From Arthrobacter sp. zg-Y1110 (lineage in GTDB: Bacteria > Actinomycetota > Actinomycetes > Actinomycetales > Micrococcaceae): DNA of 64,000 nucleotides. The DNA is taken from contig NZ_CP104272.1 in the NCBI RefSeq assembly GCF_025244865.1, forward strand, positions 2,666,001-2,730,000, in the 5' to 3' direction. Positions 28,600 through 37,425 of the stretch are shown here, in pieces. The notes beneath the pieces were generated by a model that did not search any database, was not told the origin of the DNA, and saw only the letters and a list, made by a program, of their open reading frames with translations. The position numbers were made by a program, and so were the translations under genes. How positions within the stretch are numbered: the first letter of the stretch is position 1; every line of letters begins with the position of its first letter.

Positions 28600-29934
28600 T
28601 TATCCCATCCAGCCAAATACGCGGTCTTTCACGTCGTCAATTGTCTTCTCGACGTTTTCCTTTGCATCTTCCACGGCCTTGCCGACGTTTTCCTTCGCAT
28701 CGTCCACGACCCTGTCAACGTTCTCCTTTGCGTCTTCCAGGGCCCTGCGCGCATTTTCCGCTGCTTCTTCCGCGGCCTTATACGCCTTTTCCGCTGCTTC
28801 TTCCGCTTGTTCGGCCAAGGCCTCAGCGGCCTGCTGGGCCTGGTCCAGCCCAGGTCCGCTCAGGTAATCCCATCCTTCGCGGATTCCATCTCCGGCCCAC
28901 TCCGTAACGGTCCTGCCCCCCAGCGCATCCAAAGGCTGCTCCATTGCCCACCCGACGGCAGAGCCGACAACGAAGCCGACAACCGTGCCTGCCGGGCCGG
29001 CGAAGCTTCCAACGCCTGCCCCGATGGCGCCGGCCCCCAACCCGCCGACTACGCTGGTGCCGGTACGGAACCCCGCGATTTTGCTCGCCTCGGCGCGCCG
29101 TTCCTCCTCCGTCATCTCCGGATTGCTGGCCAGCAGGTCGTTGTACGCCTTCTGTTCCTGGTCCTGATAGGTGAAATAGGCGCCGCCGACGGTGAGCACC
29201 CAGCCGCCGCCCTTGACGACCTTTCCACCCAGGCCTTCCTCGTGGGGCGTGTGGAATCTGTTCGAGTTGTCGACGTAGTCTGCGTACCGCCGGCTGTTGT
29301 CGTAAAGAACATTGTTTCGCTCAGGCCGGATGTCGTAGTACGCACCCGGTCCTGCGGGATGCTGTGAAGTGCGGAACCGCACTCCTCCAAGCGCAGTGTC
29401 CATTACGTTGAACATCACACCCGCGAACTGCGTCGCCATAAAAGAGAAAAACGGATTGGTTTCCCCCGTGGTATCCGACAGGGCGGATACACAGTTCTCC
29501 TCCAGCCAAAGGAATTCGGCCGCCAAATGGTTGACCGTGCCCTGCAGCGTGTCCCGTCCGAGGTCGGCCATGTCCTGCTGTTCCTCGCCAAAGGAATCAC
29601 TGTTTACAAAGGCATTATGGGCCGCGATGTCTGCCAGGACCTGGGTGCGCGCGGTTTCCAGGTGGGCAATTCCGTCAGCGAACTCCTGGAGTGCTTTGGC
29701 TACCTGCTCGCACGCGGAGCTGACAAATCCACCGTGGGGGGTGATATTGGCGAAAACACCGTAGGCCACCTCGGCCTCCGGCGCCTGATAGATGCCCTGC
29801 AGACCATTCCATTGAGCGGACGCATCCGCGATGGCGTTCTCGAGTTCGGGCCCTGCGCCCCGAACCGCGTCAGCGCCAGCCGTCAGCTGTGCTGGGGAAG
29901 GCCAGCCCTGCAGCCCCGTGGTGTCAAAAGCCAT
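28600..29934 (-). CDS. WXG100-like protein with glycine-zipper and 11-mer repeat tail
   Basis: 444 residues from ATG 29934 (MAFDTTGLQGWPS). Residues 1-130 form a helical hairpin with the WxG motif (SAQWNGLQG), as in WXG100/LXG-type secretion substrates. A central region (about 150-270) is not recognised. Residues about 300-340 are a glycine-zipper segment (GGLGAGAIGAGVGSFAGPAG) that could insert in membranes. The last about 75 residues are Ala/Glu/Lys-rich helix, ending in four consecutive 11-residue repeats. No known toxin domain is seen. Its start lies one base after the upstream stop (TGAGATG), so the two are coupled. Export by a type VII system encoded elsewhere is inference. Confidence 0.75.
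   Translation of the reverse strand: MAFDTTGLQGWPSPAQLTAGADAVRGAGPELENAIADASAQWNGLQGIYQAPEAEVAYGVFANITPHGGFVSSACEQVAKALQEFADGIAHLETARTQVLADIAAHNAFVNSDSFGEEQQDMADLGRDTLQGTVNHLAAEFLWLEENCVSALSDTTGETNPFFSFMATQFAGVMFNVMDTALGGVRFRTSQHPAGPGAYYDIRPERNNVLYDNSRRYADYVDNSNRFHTPHEEGLGGKVVKGGGWVLTVGGAYFTYQDQEQKAYNDLLASNPEMTEEERRAEASKIAGFRTGTSVVGGLGAGAIGAGVGSFAGPAGTVVGFVVGSAVGWAMEQPLDALGGRTVTEWAGDGIREGWDYLSGPGLDQAQQAAEALAEQAEEAAEKAYKAAEEAAENARRALEDAKENVDRVVDDAKENVGKAVEDAKENVEKTIDDVKDRVFGWMG
28606..28737 (-). repeat. Four 33-bp in-frame repeats coding 11-residue amphipathic units
   Basis: The minus strand encodes EDAKENVDRVV, DDAKENVGKAV, EDAKENVEKTI and DDVKDRVFGWM without interruption. The core DAKENV is kept in the first three at the protein level. 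11-residue periodicity is typical of LEA-like, apolipoprotein-like and synuclein-like amphipathic helices. Confidence 0.85.
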
Positions 29935-29935
29935 C

Positions 29936-30304
29936 TCAGTACACCGCCACGGGTGAGTAGCGGTCGGCACTGCCTGCCTCAATCGGCAGTTCGGGTGCCT
30001 GGGTCATGACACCGCAGGCGTCGTCTGCCATCTTTTGGTCGCCTTCGAGATAGGCAGTGAGGGCCTGGCCGACGCCGTCGACTGCGTTCTCCACCCGTTT
30101 ACCGGCCCATTCGGCCTGAAGGGCCACAATCTCGCGGATCGCCTCCAGTGCAGCGGCAACCGGGGCACTCCCGCAGCCGTCCGTTGCCTGGGCGTATGCC
30201 GTTTCCAACGACGTGGCGGCATCCGTGATTCCCTCGTCGTCACGGACCCGGATCAGCAGACCCGAACACGCGTCAACCTGAATTGTGTAACCGCTCAAAC
30301 TCAT
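29936..30304 (-). CDS. DUF6507/WXG100-like small protein
   Basis: 122 residues from ATG 30304; GGGGGA lies about 6 bases upstream, while the in-frame upstream ATG has none. It is a helical protein with a short N-terminal strand (GYTIQVDACSGLL) and two long helices. The end VGQALTAYLEGDQKMADDA resembles the 'AVnaYxxGDxeMA' pattern of DUF6507-type WXG100 relatives. Such proteins usually pair with a longer WXG substrate, which matches the next gene. The 120 bases upstream contain TATAGG (minus strand) as a possible -10. Confidence 0.7.
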   Translation of the reverse strand: MSLSGYTIQVDACSGLLIRVRDDEGITDAATSLETAYAQATDGCGSAPVAAALEAIREIVALQAEWAGKRVENAVDGVGQALTAYLEGDQKMADDACGVMTQAPELPIEAGSADRYSPVAVY

Positions 30305-30424
30305 GATTCCCCCATGTTGTCCCAATCCCGTCCTCACGGGTTGTCCTACGCGCGGGCCGGCCCCTATAGTGCCTCCGCTGTGAGTACCCTAACCGGTCCG
30401 CGCAGTTTGGAGCCATGGGGAGAA

Positions 30425-31600
30425 CTACCCATGGCCGGCCCGCTGTCCTGCCTGACCTGCCGCTTCGGCGAGCCGCCCTACAGCCTCGGTCAGCACCTCC
30501 GGGGAGCAGGCGAAGTTCAACCGGACAAATCCGGCGCCCTTCTGGCCGAACCGCGGCCCCGGTTCCAGCGCCACCCGCGCCCGTTGCAGGGCCACCGCCG
30601 CGGGATCGTCACCCCAGCCAAGGGCTCGGAAATCCAACCAGGCAAGGTACCCGGCCGAGGGCGGACGGTACCCCGCGCCCGGCAGCCTCTCCGCCAGAAG
30701 TTCAGCCAACAGGCGCCGGTTCGCGGCCAAAGACTCCATCACCCCGGCGAGCCAGGGACCGCCGTCGTTATAGGCCGCAGCCGTGGCATGCAGGCCGAGG
30801 ATGCTGGTGCGCGCGGAGACTTCCTCGGGCATGGAAGCCAGCATCAGCCGGGTCCGGTCGCTTTGGCCGATCATTACCGCACACTTGGTACCGGCGATAT
30901 TCCACGCCTTGCTGGCGGCCGTCACGCAGAGGCCATATTCCCGCGCGTTCTCCGAGACGGTGAGGTAGGGAGTGAAGTCCCCCGGTTCGTACGTCAGCGG
31001 GGCGTGGATCTCGTCGCTGATCACGGCCACGCCGTACTTCACGGACAGGTCGGCGAGCGCCCGCAGGGTGTCGGCAGAGTGGACCAGCCCCAGCGGATTA
31101 TGCGGGTTGCACAGCAGCAAGGCGTCAGCGCCGCGGGCAAAGGCCCGCTCAATGCCGGCCAGGTCCAATTCCCAGCCCTCACCGTCGATCAGGAGCGGCA
31201 CCTCCACCACTGAGGAGTCCGCTTCCAGCGGCAGCTCGAAGAACGGCGGATAGACCGGCGGGGTGATGACCACGCTCCCGTCCACGGGTACTGCCTGCCG
31301 CAGGCATTCCACAATGGCCACGCTCACGTCCGTGGTGCTCCGCACGTCATCCGGGTCCACTGCCCAGGCCCAGGTCCGCGCGGCGAACCCCGCGAAGGCC
31401 GCTGCCACCGGCTGAGGCCCGGCGATATACCCGGTGTCCGAGGCCAGCACCCGGTCGATGATGGCCTGCTGCACCGGTTCCGCCAGCGGGTAGTCCATTT
31501 CCGCCACGAACAGCGGCAGCACATCCGCCGGATAGGTCTGCCATTTGTAGCTGGTGCGTGCCCGCAGTGCGGCCAGCGGCTCGGCGGCGATCTTCGTCAT
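30425..31600 (-). CDS. PLP-dependent aminotransferase, MalY/PatB-like cystathionine beta-lyase family
   Basis: 391 residues from ATG 31600 (MTKIAAEPLAALRARTSYKW). The family marker LPLFVAEMDYPLAEPV is present. NPHNPLG and SDEIHAPL hold the Asn and Asp that contact PLP, and AASKAWNIAGTKCA carries the Schiff-base Lys. MalY/PatB enzymes split C-S bonds of cystathionine or cysteine conjugates, or aminate amino acids. Specificity is open. It is divergent from the methyltransferase gene, with a 54-base gap. Confidence 0.92.
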   Translation of the reverse strand: MTKIAAEPLAALRARTSYKWQTYPADVLPLFVAEMDYPLAEPVQQAIIDRVLASDTGYIAGPQPVAAAFAGFAARTWAWAVDPDDVRSTTDVSVAIVECLRQAVPVDGSVVITPPVYPPFFELPLEADSSVVEVPLLIDGEGWELDLAGIERAFARGADALLLCNPHNPLGLVHSADTLRALADLSVKYGVAVISDEIHAPLTYEPGDFTPYLTVSENAREYGLCVTAASKAWNIAGTKCAVMIGQSDRTRLMLASMPEEVSARTSILGLHATAAAYNDGGPWLAGVMESLAANRRLLAELLAERLPGAGYRPPSAGYLAWLDFRALGWGDDPAAVALQRARVALEPGPRFGQKGAGFVRLNFACSPEVLTEAVGRLAEAAGQAGQRAGHG

Positions 31601-31654
31601 GCCGCCCAACCTACAGCTAACGTGCCCGCAGGCAGAACAACTAGGCTGGAGGGC

Positions 31655-32872
31655 ATGCCCGATACTTCCCTTGCCCATATTCTGACCCCCGAGGGATGGC
31701 AGCTGCTGAACTCGCTTCCCCCCTATCTCGAATCCGAGTCCCTGAAGCTGAACACGGACCTGCGCAAGGCCGGGCATTCCCCCGAGCTGGTGGCCGCCGT
31801 CCTGACGCAGGCAAAACTGCGGATGAAGGCCCGCGGAAAGTTCGGTCCGTTCGCCGAGCACATGGTCTTCACGCAGCCCGGCCTGGAGCAGGCCACCCGG
31901 CTGAACGTGGCCGCCCTGCACGCCCGCCGCTACCAGGAGGCCGGGCTGGAGAAGATCGCGGACCTCGGCTGCGGAATCGGTGCCGATTCCCTCGCCCTGG
32001 CCACTTTGGACCGCCGGGTGACCGCCGTCGAACTGGATGAAATCACCGCTGCGGCAGCCACCATCAACCTCATGCCCTGGCCGGAGGCGACGGTGGTCCA
32101 GGGCCGTGCCGAGGACTTTGACCTGACCGGGTTCGACGGCGTGTGGCTGGATCCGGCGCGCAGGACCACGTCGACGTCCGGCACCACGCGCATCTTCGAC
32201 CCGGAGGCCTTCTCCCCTCCCCTGTCCTTCGTGGAATCCCTGGCGGACGCCGGCCTGCCCGTCGGGGTGAAGATGGGCCCCGGCATCCCGCACGAGGCGC
32301 TGCCGGCCAACTGCGAGGCGCAGTGGGTGTCCGTGGACGGGGATGTCACCGAGGCGACCCTGTGGTTCAACGCGCTGCGCCGCGAGGGCGTCCGGCGCGC
32401 CGCCCTGGTGATCGGTTCCGGCGGCGCTGCGGAGCTGACCTCCCCGGTGGACTACGACGCCGGTGCCCAGGACGTGGCCGTGGGGCCTGCCGAGGGCTAC
32501 CTGTATGAACCCGACGGCGCCGTAATCCGTGCCGGGCTGGTGGCCGACGTCGCGGGCACCCTGGACGGACATCTCCTGGATCCGCACATCGCCTACATCT
32601 GCGCCCCGGAACTGCGCGAAACTCCCTTCGCCCGCGCCTACCGGATCCGCGACGTCCGCCCGTACAACATCAGGGCGCTGAAGGCCTGGGTCCGGGAAAA
32701 CCGCATCGGTGTGCTGGACATCAAGAAGCGCGGCATGTCCGTGACACCCGAAGAGGTCCGCAAGGCCCTGCTCACCGGCTCCGGTAAAGGCCCGAACAAA
32801 GCGACGCTGGTCCTCACCCGGATTGGCGAGGACCGCGTGGCGCTGGTGGTGGAACCGGTTCCGGCCGCCTAG
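31655..32872 (+). CDS. Class I SAM-dependent methyltransferase with THUMP-like domain
   Basis: 405 residues from ATG 31655, preceded by GGAGGG. The SAM-binding motif I is IADLGCGIGADSLALA, with VTAVELDE as motif II. WLDPARR stands where N6/N4 methyltransferases carry D/N-P-P-Y/F. The C-terminal part (from PFARAYRIRDVRPYNIRALK, with IKKRGM) matches the THUMP-like domain of this actinobacterial family. It is probably an RNA methyltransferase; the target is unknown. Confidence 0.85.
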   Translation: MPDTSLAHILTPEGWQLLNSLPPYLESESLKLNTDLRKAGHSPELVAAVLTQAKLRMKARGKFGPFAEHMVFTQPGLEQATRLNVAALHARRYQEAGLEKIADLGCGIGADSLALATLDRRVTAVELDEITAAAATINLMPWPEATVVQGRAEDFDLTGFDGVWLDPARRTTSTSGTTRIFDPEAFSPPLSFVESLADAGLPVGVKMGPGIPHEALPANCEAQWVSVDGDVTEATLWFNALRREGVRRAALVIGSGGAAELTSPVDYDAGAQDVAVGPAEGYLYEPDGAVIRAGLVADVAGTLDGHLLDPHIAYICAPELRETPFARAYRIRDVRPYNIRALKAWVRENRIGVLDIKKRGMSVTPEEVRKALLTGSGKGPNKATLVLTRIGEDRVALVVEPVPAA

Positions 32873-32902
32873 ACGGTGCGGGCGGCCGCGCCGGAAAGCG
32901 GG

Positions 32903-33715
32903 TCAGGACCGAGAGAACTCGCTGGCTTCGCGGATCTGCTCCGGTGTCGGGCGTACCCCTGTGTAGAGCACGAACTGTTCCTCCGCCTGGATGGCAATGA
33001 CCTCCGCCCCGGTGATCACCGGTTTCCCGGCGGCGCGGGCGGCAGCGATCAGCGGGGTTTCCGAGGGCAGCGCAACGACGTCGAACACCACCCGGGCGGC
33101 AGCCACGGCGTCATCGCCGAAGGACTGCACGTCCTCGTCCTGCCCGGACATGCCCAGCGGGGTGACGTTAATGAGCAGGTCCGCCGTGGACGTGCCGGGC
33201 TCCGCCTGCCAGGCAAAGTCGTAAAGATCGGCCAGCGCACGGCCGGCGGCCTCGTTGCGGGCGACCACCGTGACGTCGGAGAACCCCGCGTCCCGCAGTG
33301 CTGCGGCCACTGCCTTGGCCATGCCGCCGGATCCGCGCAGCAGCACCGAGTGCGTGGCCGGAACCCTGTGATCCCGCAGCAGCCGGGCGATGGCCAGGTA
33401 GTCGGTGTTGTAGGCGGTGAGCACGCCGTCGTCGTTGACTATCGTGTTCACGGAATCGATGGCCTTCGCGGACGGATCCATCCGGTCCACGAGCGCAATC
33501 ACGTCCTCCTTGTACGGCATGGACACAGCACAGCCGCGGATGGGCAGCCCGCGCACCCCGGCAATGGCCTGTGCCAGGTCAGCGGGGGCGAACGCCTTGT
33601 ACACGTAGTTCAGGCCCAGCTGGTCATAAAGGTAGTTGTGGAAACGCGTACCGATGTTGCTGGGACGTGCAGCCAGGGAAATGCACAGGGTCATGTCTTT
33701 GTTCAGGATCGGCAT
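32903..33715 (-). CDS. Shikimate 5-dehydrogenase-like protein (AroE family)
   Basis: 270 residues from ATG 33715. The Rossmann half has GSGGMAKAVAAAL and a nucleotide-contacting NEAAGR loop. The catalytic Lys and Asp are in MPYKED and YNTDYLA. The usual N-terminal substrate motif (S-x-S in 'HSLSP') is replaced by ARPSNIGTRFHN, so it may use quinate or another ligand. It reduces a dehydroshikimate-like substrate with NAD(P)H. No other aro gene is near, suggesting a paralogue of the pathway AroE. Its ATG is 158 bases from the divergent ligase gene start at 33874. Confidence 0.88.
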   Translation of the reverse strand: MPILNKDMTLCISLAARPSNIGTRFHNYLYDQLGLNYVYKAFAPADLAQAIAGVRGLPIRGCAVSMPYKEDVIALVDRMDPSAKAIDSVNTIVNDDGVLTAYNTDYLAIARLLRDHRVPATHSVLLRGSGGMAKAVAAALRDAGFSDVTVVARNEAAGRALADLYDFAWQAEPGTSTADLLINVTPLGMSGQDEDVQSFGDDAVAAARVVFDVVALPSETPLIAAARAAGKPVITGAEVIAIQAEEQFVLYTGVRPTPEQIREASEFSRS

Positions 33716-33873
33716 TCCCCCATTATGTCTGCGCCGGCCGCGGCCTTCGATTTCCCGGCGTGTTCGGTGCCGAGGCCCGAAGCAGGCGCCTGCGGCTATA
33801 GGATTGGTACGGTTCTCAACGCAATGATGCGGGTCCGGGTACTTCAGTGGTAGCGCATAAAGCAGGAGACAGT

Positions 33874-35019
33874 TTGGAAATCGAGTTCGCCAAGTCGGCC
33901 CAGTCAACATTGGGAGTCGAGTGGGAACTGGCCCTTGTGGACGGCACCACCGGAGATCTGGTCTCCGTGGCGGATGAGGTGCTGCGCGGCGTGAACGTCA
34001 ACGACCCCGCGCTGCATGCTGATGACGAGCACCCGCACATCAAGCAGGAACTGCTGGAAAACACCGTTGAACTGGTGACCGGTATCTGCAGCACCGTCGC
34101 GGAGGCCAAGGCGGATCTTGCCCGTTCCCTCGCAGCGGTCCGGCAGGTAACCGATCCCATGGGCGTTGAACTGTTCTGCGCAGGGTCCCACCCGTTCAGC
34201 ACACCGCGTTCACAGCCGGTCACGGACAAGGAACGCTACGCCAAACTTATTGACCGGACCCAGTGGTGGGGCCAGCAGATGCTCATTTACGGGGTCCACG
34301 TCCATGTGGGACTGGACAGCCGGGACAAGGTGCTGCCCGTCCTGGACGGACTGGTGAACTACTTCCCGCATTTCCAGGCCCTGTCCGCGTCCTCTCCGTT
34401 CTGGTCCGGGGACGATACCGGCTACGCCTCCCAGCGTGCCCTGATGTTCCAGCAGCTGCCCACCGCCGGCCTGCCGTTCCAGTTCGGCTCCTGGACCGAG
34501 TACGAATCCTATGTTCAGGACATGTTCACCACCGGAGTCATCGATTCGATCAGTGAAATCCGGTGGGACATCCGGCCCGTTCCGGGACTGGGCACCATCG
34601 AAATGCGGGTCTGCGACGGGTTGGCGGATATCCAGGACGTGGGTGCCATCGCCGCACTCACCCAGTGCCTGGTGCACGAGTTCTCCTCGATCATCGACGC
34701 CGGCGGCAGCATCCCCACCATGCCGCCCTGGCACGTCCAGGAAAACAAGTGGCGTGCGGCCCGCTACGGCCTGGAAGCCATCGTGATCCTCGACGCCGAG
34801 GGCAACGAAAAGCTGGTCACCGACCACCTGCTCGAGGATGTCCTGCCCCGGCTGGCACCGATCGCCGCCGAACTGGGCTGCAGCACCGAGCTGGCCGACG
34901 TCCGGACCATCATTGAGCGCGGCGCCGGGTACCAGCAGCAGCGCCGGGTGGCGGAAGAGAACGGCGGCGACCTGCGCGCCGTCGTTATGGACGGTATCCG
35001 GCAGCTCCGCCGCGCCTGA
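33874..35019 (+). CDS. Carboxylate-amine ligase, YbdK-type glutamate-cysteine ligase family
   Basis: 381 residues from a TTG at 33874, chosen because AGGAGA lies 5 bases upstream; an in-frame GTG at 33847 would add nine residues. STLGVEWELALVD starts the GCS2 fold and GVHVHVGLD holds the conserved His pair. WDIRPVPGLGTIEMRVCDG matches the substrate region of YbdK proteins. The family joins glutamate to an amine with ATP. Whether it makes gamma-glutamylcysteine here is not proven, since this lineage uses mycothiol as its main thiol. Confidence 0.9.
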   Translation: MEIEFAKSAQSTLGVEWELALVDGTTGDLVSVADEVLRGVNVNDPALHADDEHPHIKQELLENTVELVTGICSTVAEAKADLARSLAAVRQVTDPMGVELFCAGSHPFSTPRSQPVTDKERYAKLIDRTQWWGQQMLIYGVHVHVGLDSRDKVLPVLDGLVNYFPHFQALSASSPFWSGDDTGYASQRALMFQQLPTAGLPFQFGSWTEYESYVQDMFTTGVIDSISEIRWDIRPVPGLGTIEMRVCDGLADIQDVGAIAALTQCLVHEFSSIIDAGGSIPTMPPWHVQENKWRAARYGLEAIVILDAEGNEKLVTDHLLEDVLPRLAPIAAELGCSTELADVRTIIERGAGYQQQRRVAEENGGDLRAVVMDGIRQLRRA

Positions 35020-35040
35020 CCACCGTTTCCTGCGCACGAA

Positions 35041-35072
35041 AAGGGCCCCGGCGGTATTCCGCCGGGGCCCTT
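35041..35072. terminator. Bidirectional terminator between ligase and tsaD genes
   Basis: AAGGGCCCCGGCGG (35041-35054) and its exact complement (35059-35072) form a 14-bp stem with a TATT loop. The minus-strand side is followed by TTCG after a TT pair. It lies between the convergent ends of the ligase (35019) and tsaD (35106). Confidence 0.75.
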
Positions 35073-35105
35073 CTGCGTCGTGCCGGAGCCAGCAGCCGTG
35101 CGGTC

Positions 35106-36188
35106 CTAGGCCCGGGCCGCTGCCACGTGGATGCTGGTGACCGGCAGCGACGGGTCCGTGCCAAAGCCGATCCCCGACGGTTCGCCGCCTGCCATGACCA
35201 CCTGTGCGCCCAGCGCGGCGACCATGGCCCCGTTGTCGGTGCACAGGGAGATCGGCGGGACCCGCAGTTTGATGCCCGCTGCCGCGCAACGCTCCTCGGT
35301 CAGGGCGCGCAGCCTCGAGTTGGCTGCCACTCCCCCGCCCAGGAGCAGGTTGGTAATACCGTGCTCCGTGCAGGCCAGCACTGCCTTGGCGGTAATCACG
35401 TCCACCACGGCCTCCTGGAAGGACGCAGCGATGTCCGCCACCGGAAGGTCCTGGCCGGCCGCCTCATACTGCTCCACGCAGCGGGCCACGGCCGTCTTGA
35501 GGCCGGAGAAGGACCAGTCGTAGCGGTGCGGTCCCGGCGCTTCGGCGGTGCCCATGTACTTGGGCTGGGTCAGGCCGCGCGGGAAGCGGATGGCCTTCGG
35601 GTTGCCTTCCCTCGCCAGCCGGTCGATGGCCGGTCCGCCGGGGTAGCCCAGCCCGAGGATGCGGGCCACCTTGTCGTAGGCCTCACCCGCGGCGTCGTCG
35701 ATGGTGGAGCCGAGCAGCTCCACATCGCTCGTAAGGTCGGCTACGCGCAGGATCTCGGTATGCCCGCCGGAGACCAGCAGCGCTCCGAGGTTTTCCGGCA
35801 GGGCGCCGCCGTCGAGCACGCCCACGCCCACGTGCGCCACCAGGTGGTTGATGGCGTAGAGCGGCTTGCCCGTGGCCAGGGCCAGTGCCTTCGCGGCGCT
35901 GACCCCGACCATCAGGGCCCCCGAGAGGCCCGGGCCGGAGGTGACGGCAATGGCGTCGAGGTCGGCGAGCGTCACGCCCGCTTCGGCCAGGGCCGCCTGC
36001 AGCGCCGGGACCATTGCGTCCAGGTGCGCCCGGGAGGCGATCTCGGGAATGACGCCGCCGAACCGAACGTGTTCCTCCATCGAGGAGGAAACCGTGTTGG
36101 TCAGCAGGTCGGTCCCCCGAACGATTCCGATTCCGGTTTCGTCGCAGGAGGATTCGATGCCAAGCACCAGGGGGTCGGTGCGGTTCAT
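35106..36188 (-). CDS. tsaD: tRNA N6-threonylcarbamoyladenosine transferase subunit
   Basis: 360 residues. [13 protein letters not shown] opens the ASKHA fold. [10 protein letters not shown] keeps the metal-binding HxxxH spacing, and VSGGHTEI and [11 protein letters not shown] are typical. TsaD transfers the threonylcarbamoyl group to A37 of ANN-decoding tRNAs, together with TsaB and TsaE. It is the last of the alr-tsaE-tsaB-rimI-tsaD set and overlaps rimI by 4 bases. Confidence 0.96.
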   Translation of the reverse strand: MNRTDPLVLGIESSCDETGIGIVRGTDLLTNTVSSSMEEHVRFGGVIPEIASRAHLDAMVPALQAALAEAGVTLADLDAIAVTSGPGLSGALMVGVSAAKALALATGKPLYAINHLVAHVGVGVLDGGALPENLGALLVSGGHTEILRVADLTSDVELLGSTIDDAAGEAYDKVARILGLGYPGGPAIDRLAREGNPKAIRFPRGLTQPKYMGTAEAPGPHRYDWSFSGLKTAVARCVEQYEAAGQDLPVADIAASFQEAVVDVITAKAVLACTEHGITNLLLGGGVAANSRLRALTEERCAAAGIKLRVPPISLCTDNGAMVAALGAQVVMAGGEPSGIGFGTDPSLPVTSIHVAAARA

Positions 36189-36703
36189 TTACTGTCCTTC
36201 GTTTCTGTTGCAGTCCCGGCCGCCGTCGGAGCGCCGGACCACTCGGCCAGGGGCAGGCGCATGATCAGCGCGGAGGCGCCGTCGCGGTAATAGCGCGGCC
36301 GGACATGGATCTGTTCGAAACCGAACCAGCGGTACAGGCGCTGGGCACGCGGGTTGTCGTCGCGCACCTCCAGGAGCACGTCCTCGGCGCCGCGCTCCTT
36401 CGCTTCGTCCACCAGGGTGGTGAGCAGCCGGGAGCCGATGCCTGCCCCTTCGCTTTCGGGTACGACGGCGATGGTCTGGACGTCCGCGATCGGCAGCACA
36501 CACATCAGGCCGGCATAACCGATGACGGTTCCGGCCGGGTCCACCGCCACGTAGTAGGACCGCGTGGACGTCTGGGCGAGTTCGTCGTGGAACATCTGCA
36601 GCGGCCACGCGTCGACGGGAAACAGCCGGCGTTCCAGTGCATCGACGGCGGGAATGTCTTCGGCGTCCATGCGTCGGATGCGCACGGTCTCCGCGGCGGT
36701 CAC
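36185..36703 (-). CDS. rimI: Ribosomal protein bS18 alanine N-acetyltransferase
   Basis: 172 residues, a GNAT fold. [24 protein letters not shown] is the acetyl-CoA loop and [20 protein letters not shown] the conserved C-terminal motif of RimI. Position inside the tsaB-rimI-tsaD set, with 4-base overlaps on both sides, supports the identity. RimI acetylates the N-terminal Ala of S18. Confidence 0.92.
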   Translation of the reverse strand: MTAAETVRIRRMDAEDIPAVDALERRLFPVDAWPLQMFHDELAQTSTRSYYVAVDPAGTVIGYAGLMCVLPIADVQTIAVVPESEGAGIGSRLLTTLVDEAKERGAEDVLLEVRDDNPRAQRLYRWFGFEQIHVRPRYYRDGASALIMRLPLAEWSGAPTAAGTATETKDSK

Positions 36704-37368
36704 AGGGCGCGCTTCCGCGGGCCGGGGACCTTGGCGTCGGATTCGCGCAGGTACAGCGGGGTGCTGGGCAGCAGCGGCAGCCCGCGGACCAGCCGGACGA
36801 CGGCGGTGCGTCCCAGGGCCGCGGCGGTGGGCTGCGCGTCGGCGAAACCCTCCACGACGTGCAGGGTGTCCGGGTACAGGCCGGCTCCCGCTCCGTAAAC
36901 GGGCAGCGCGGGAACCTCGCCGGGGCCGCTCACGTGCGGGCCGTCCAGCAGTTCCGGTGTTCCGCCGGTGCTGCGGTAGCCGGCCCAGTAGACCTCTTTG
37001 CGCCGGGCATCGGTGGCCACGGCGAATTCGTCAATGCCCAGGCGCCAGGCATCAAGGGCGGCATCCACGGCGATGGCGTCCAGGCTCATGACCCCGTGCA
37101 GCGGCTTGTCCCAGGCGAAGGCGAGGGTCCGGGCAGTGGCGATTCCGGCACGCAGGCCGGTGAACGGGCCTGGACCCACACCTACGACCACTGCATCCAG
37201 GTCCTGCCCGGTGATCCCAGCGTCGGCCAGCAGGCCGGCGATTCCGGGGGCAAGGACTTCGGCGTGGGAGCGGGTGTCTTCGGTGGCAAAGGATGCCAGG
37301 ATCTCTCCCTCCCCGTTGAGCAGTGCCGCACTGGCGATGGCGGAGGTATCAATGGAGAGAATCAGCAC
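36700..37368 (-). CDS. tsaB: t6A dimerisation/activation subunit
   Basis: 222 residues. LSIDTSAIASAALL starts the ASKHA fold and GVGPGPFTGLRAGIATARTLA is the conserved TsaB loop. It lacks the TsaD metal site, as TsaB should. It forms the TsaB-TsaD heterodimer needed for t6A synthesis. The gap to tsaE is 57 bases; it overlaps rimI by 4 bases. Confidence 0.94.
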   Translation of the reverse strand: MLILSIDTSAIASAALLNGEGEILASFATEDTRSHAEVLAPGIAGLLADAGITGQDLDAVVVGVGPGPFTGLRAGIATARTLAFAWDKPLHGVMSLDAIAVDAALDAWRLGIDEFAVATDARRKEVYWAGYRSTGGTPELLDGPHVSGPGEVPALPVYGAGAGLYPDTLHVVEGFADAQPTAAALGRTAVVRLVRGLPLLPSTPLYLRESDAKVPGPRKRAL

Positions 37369-37425
37369 GGTTCCTATTCTACGGCGCTGCCCGGATGGCC
37401 GTTTCCGGGGAGCTGCCGCGGGCGT

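Noticed and set aside
30035..31213. Plus-strand open frame of 392 codons
   Set aside because: Antisense to the DUF6507-like gene and the aminotransferase; no domain seen.
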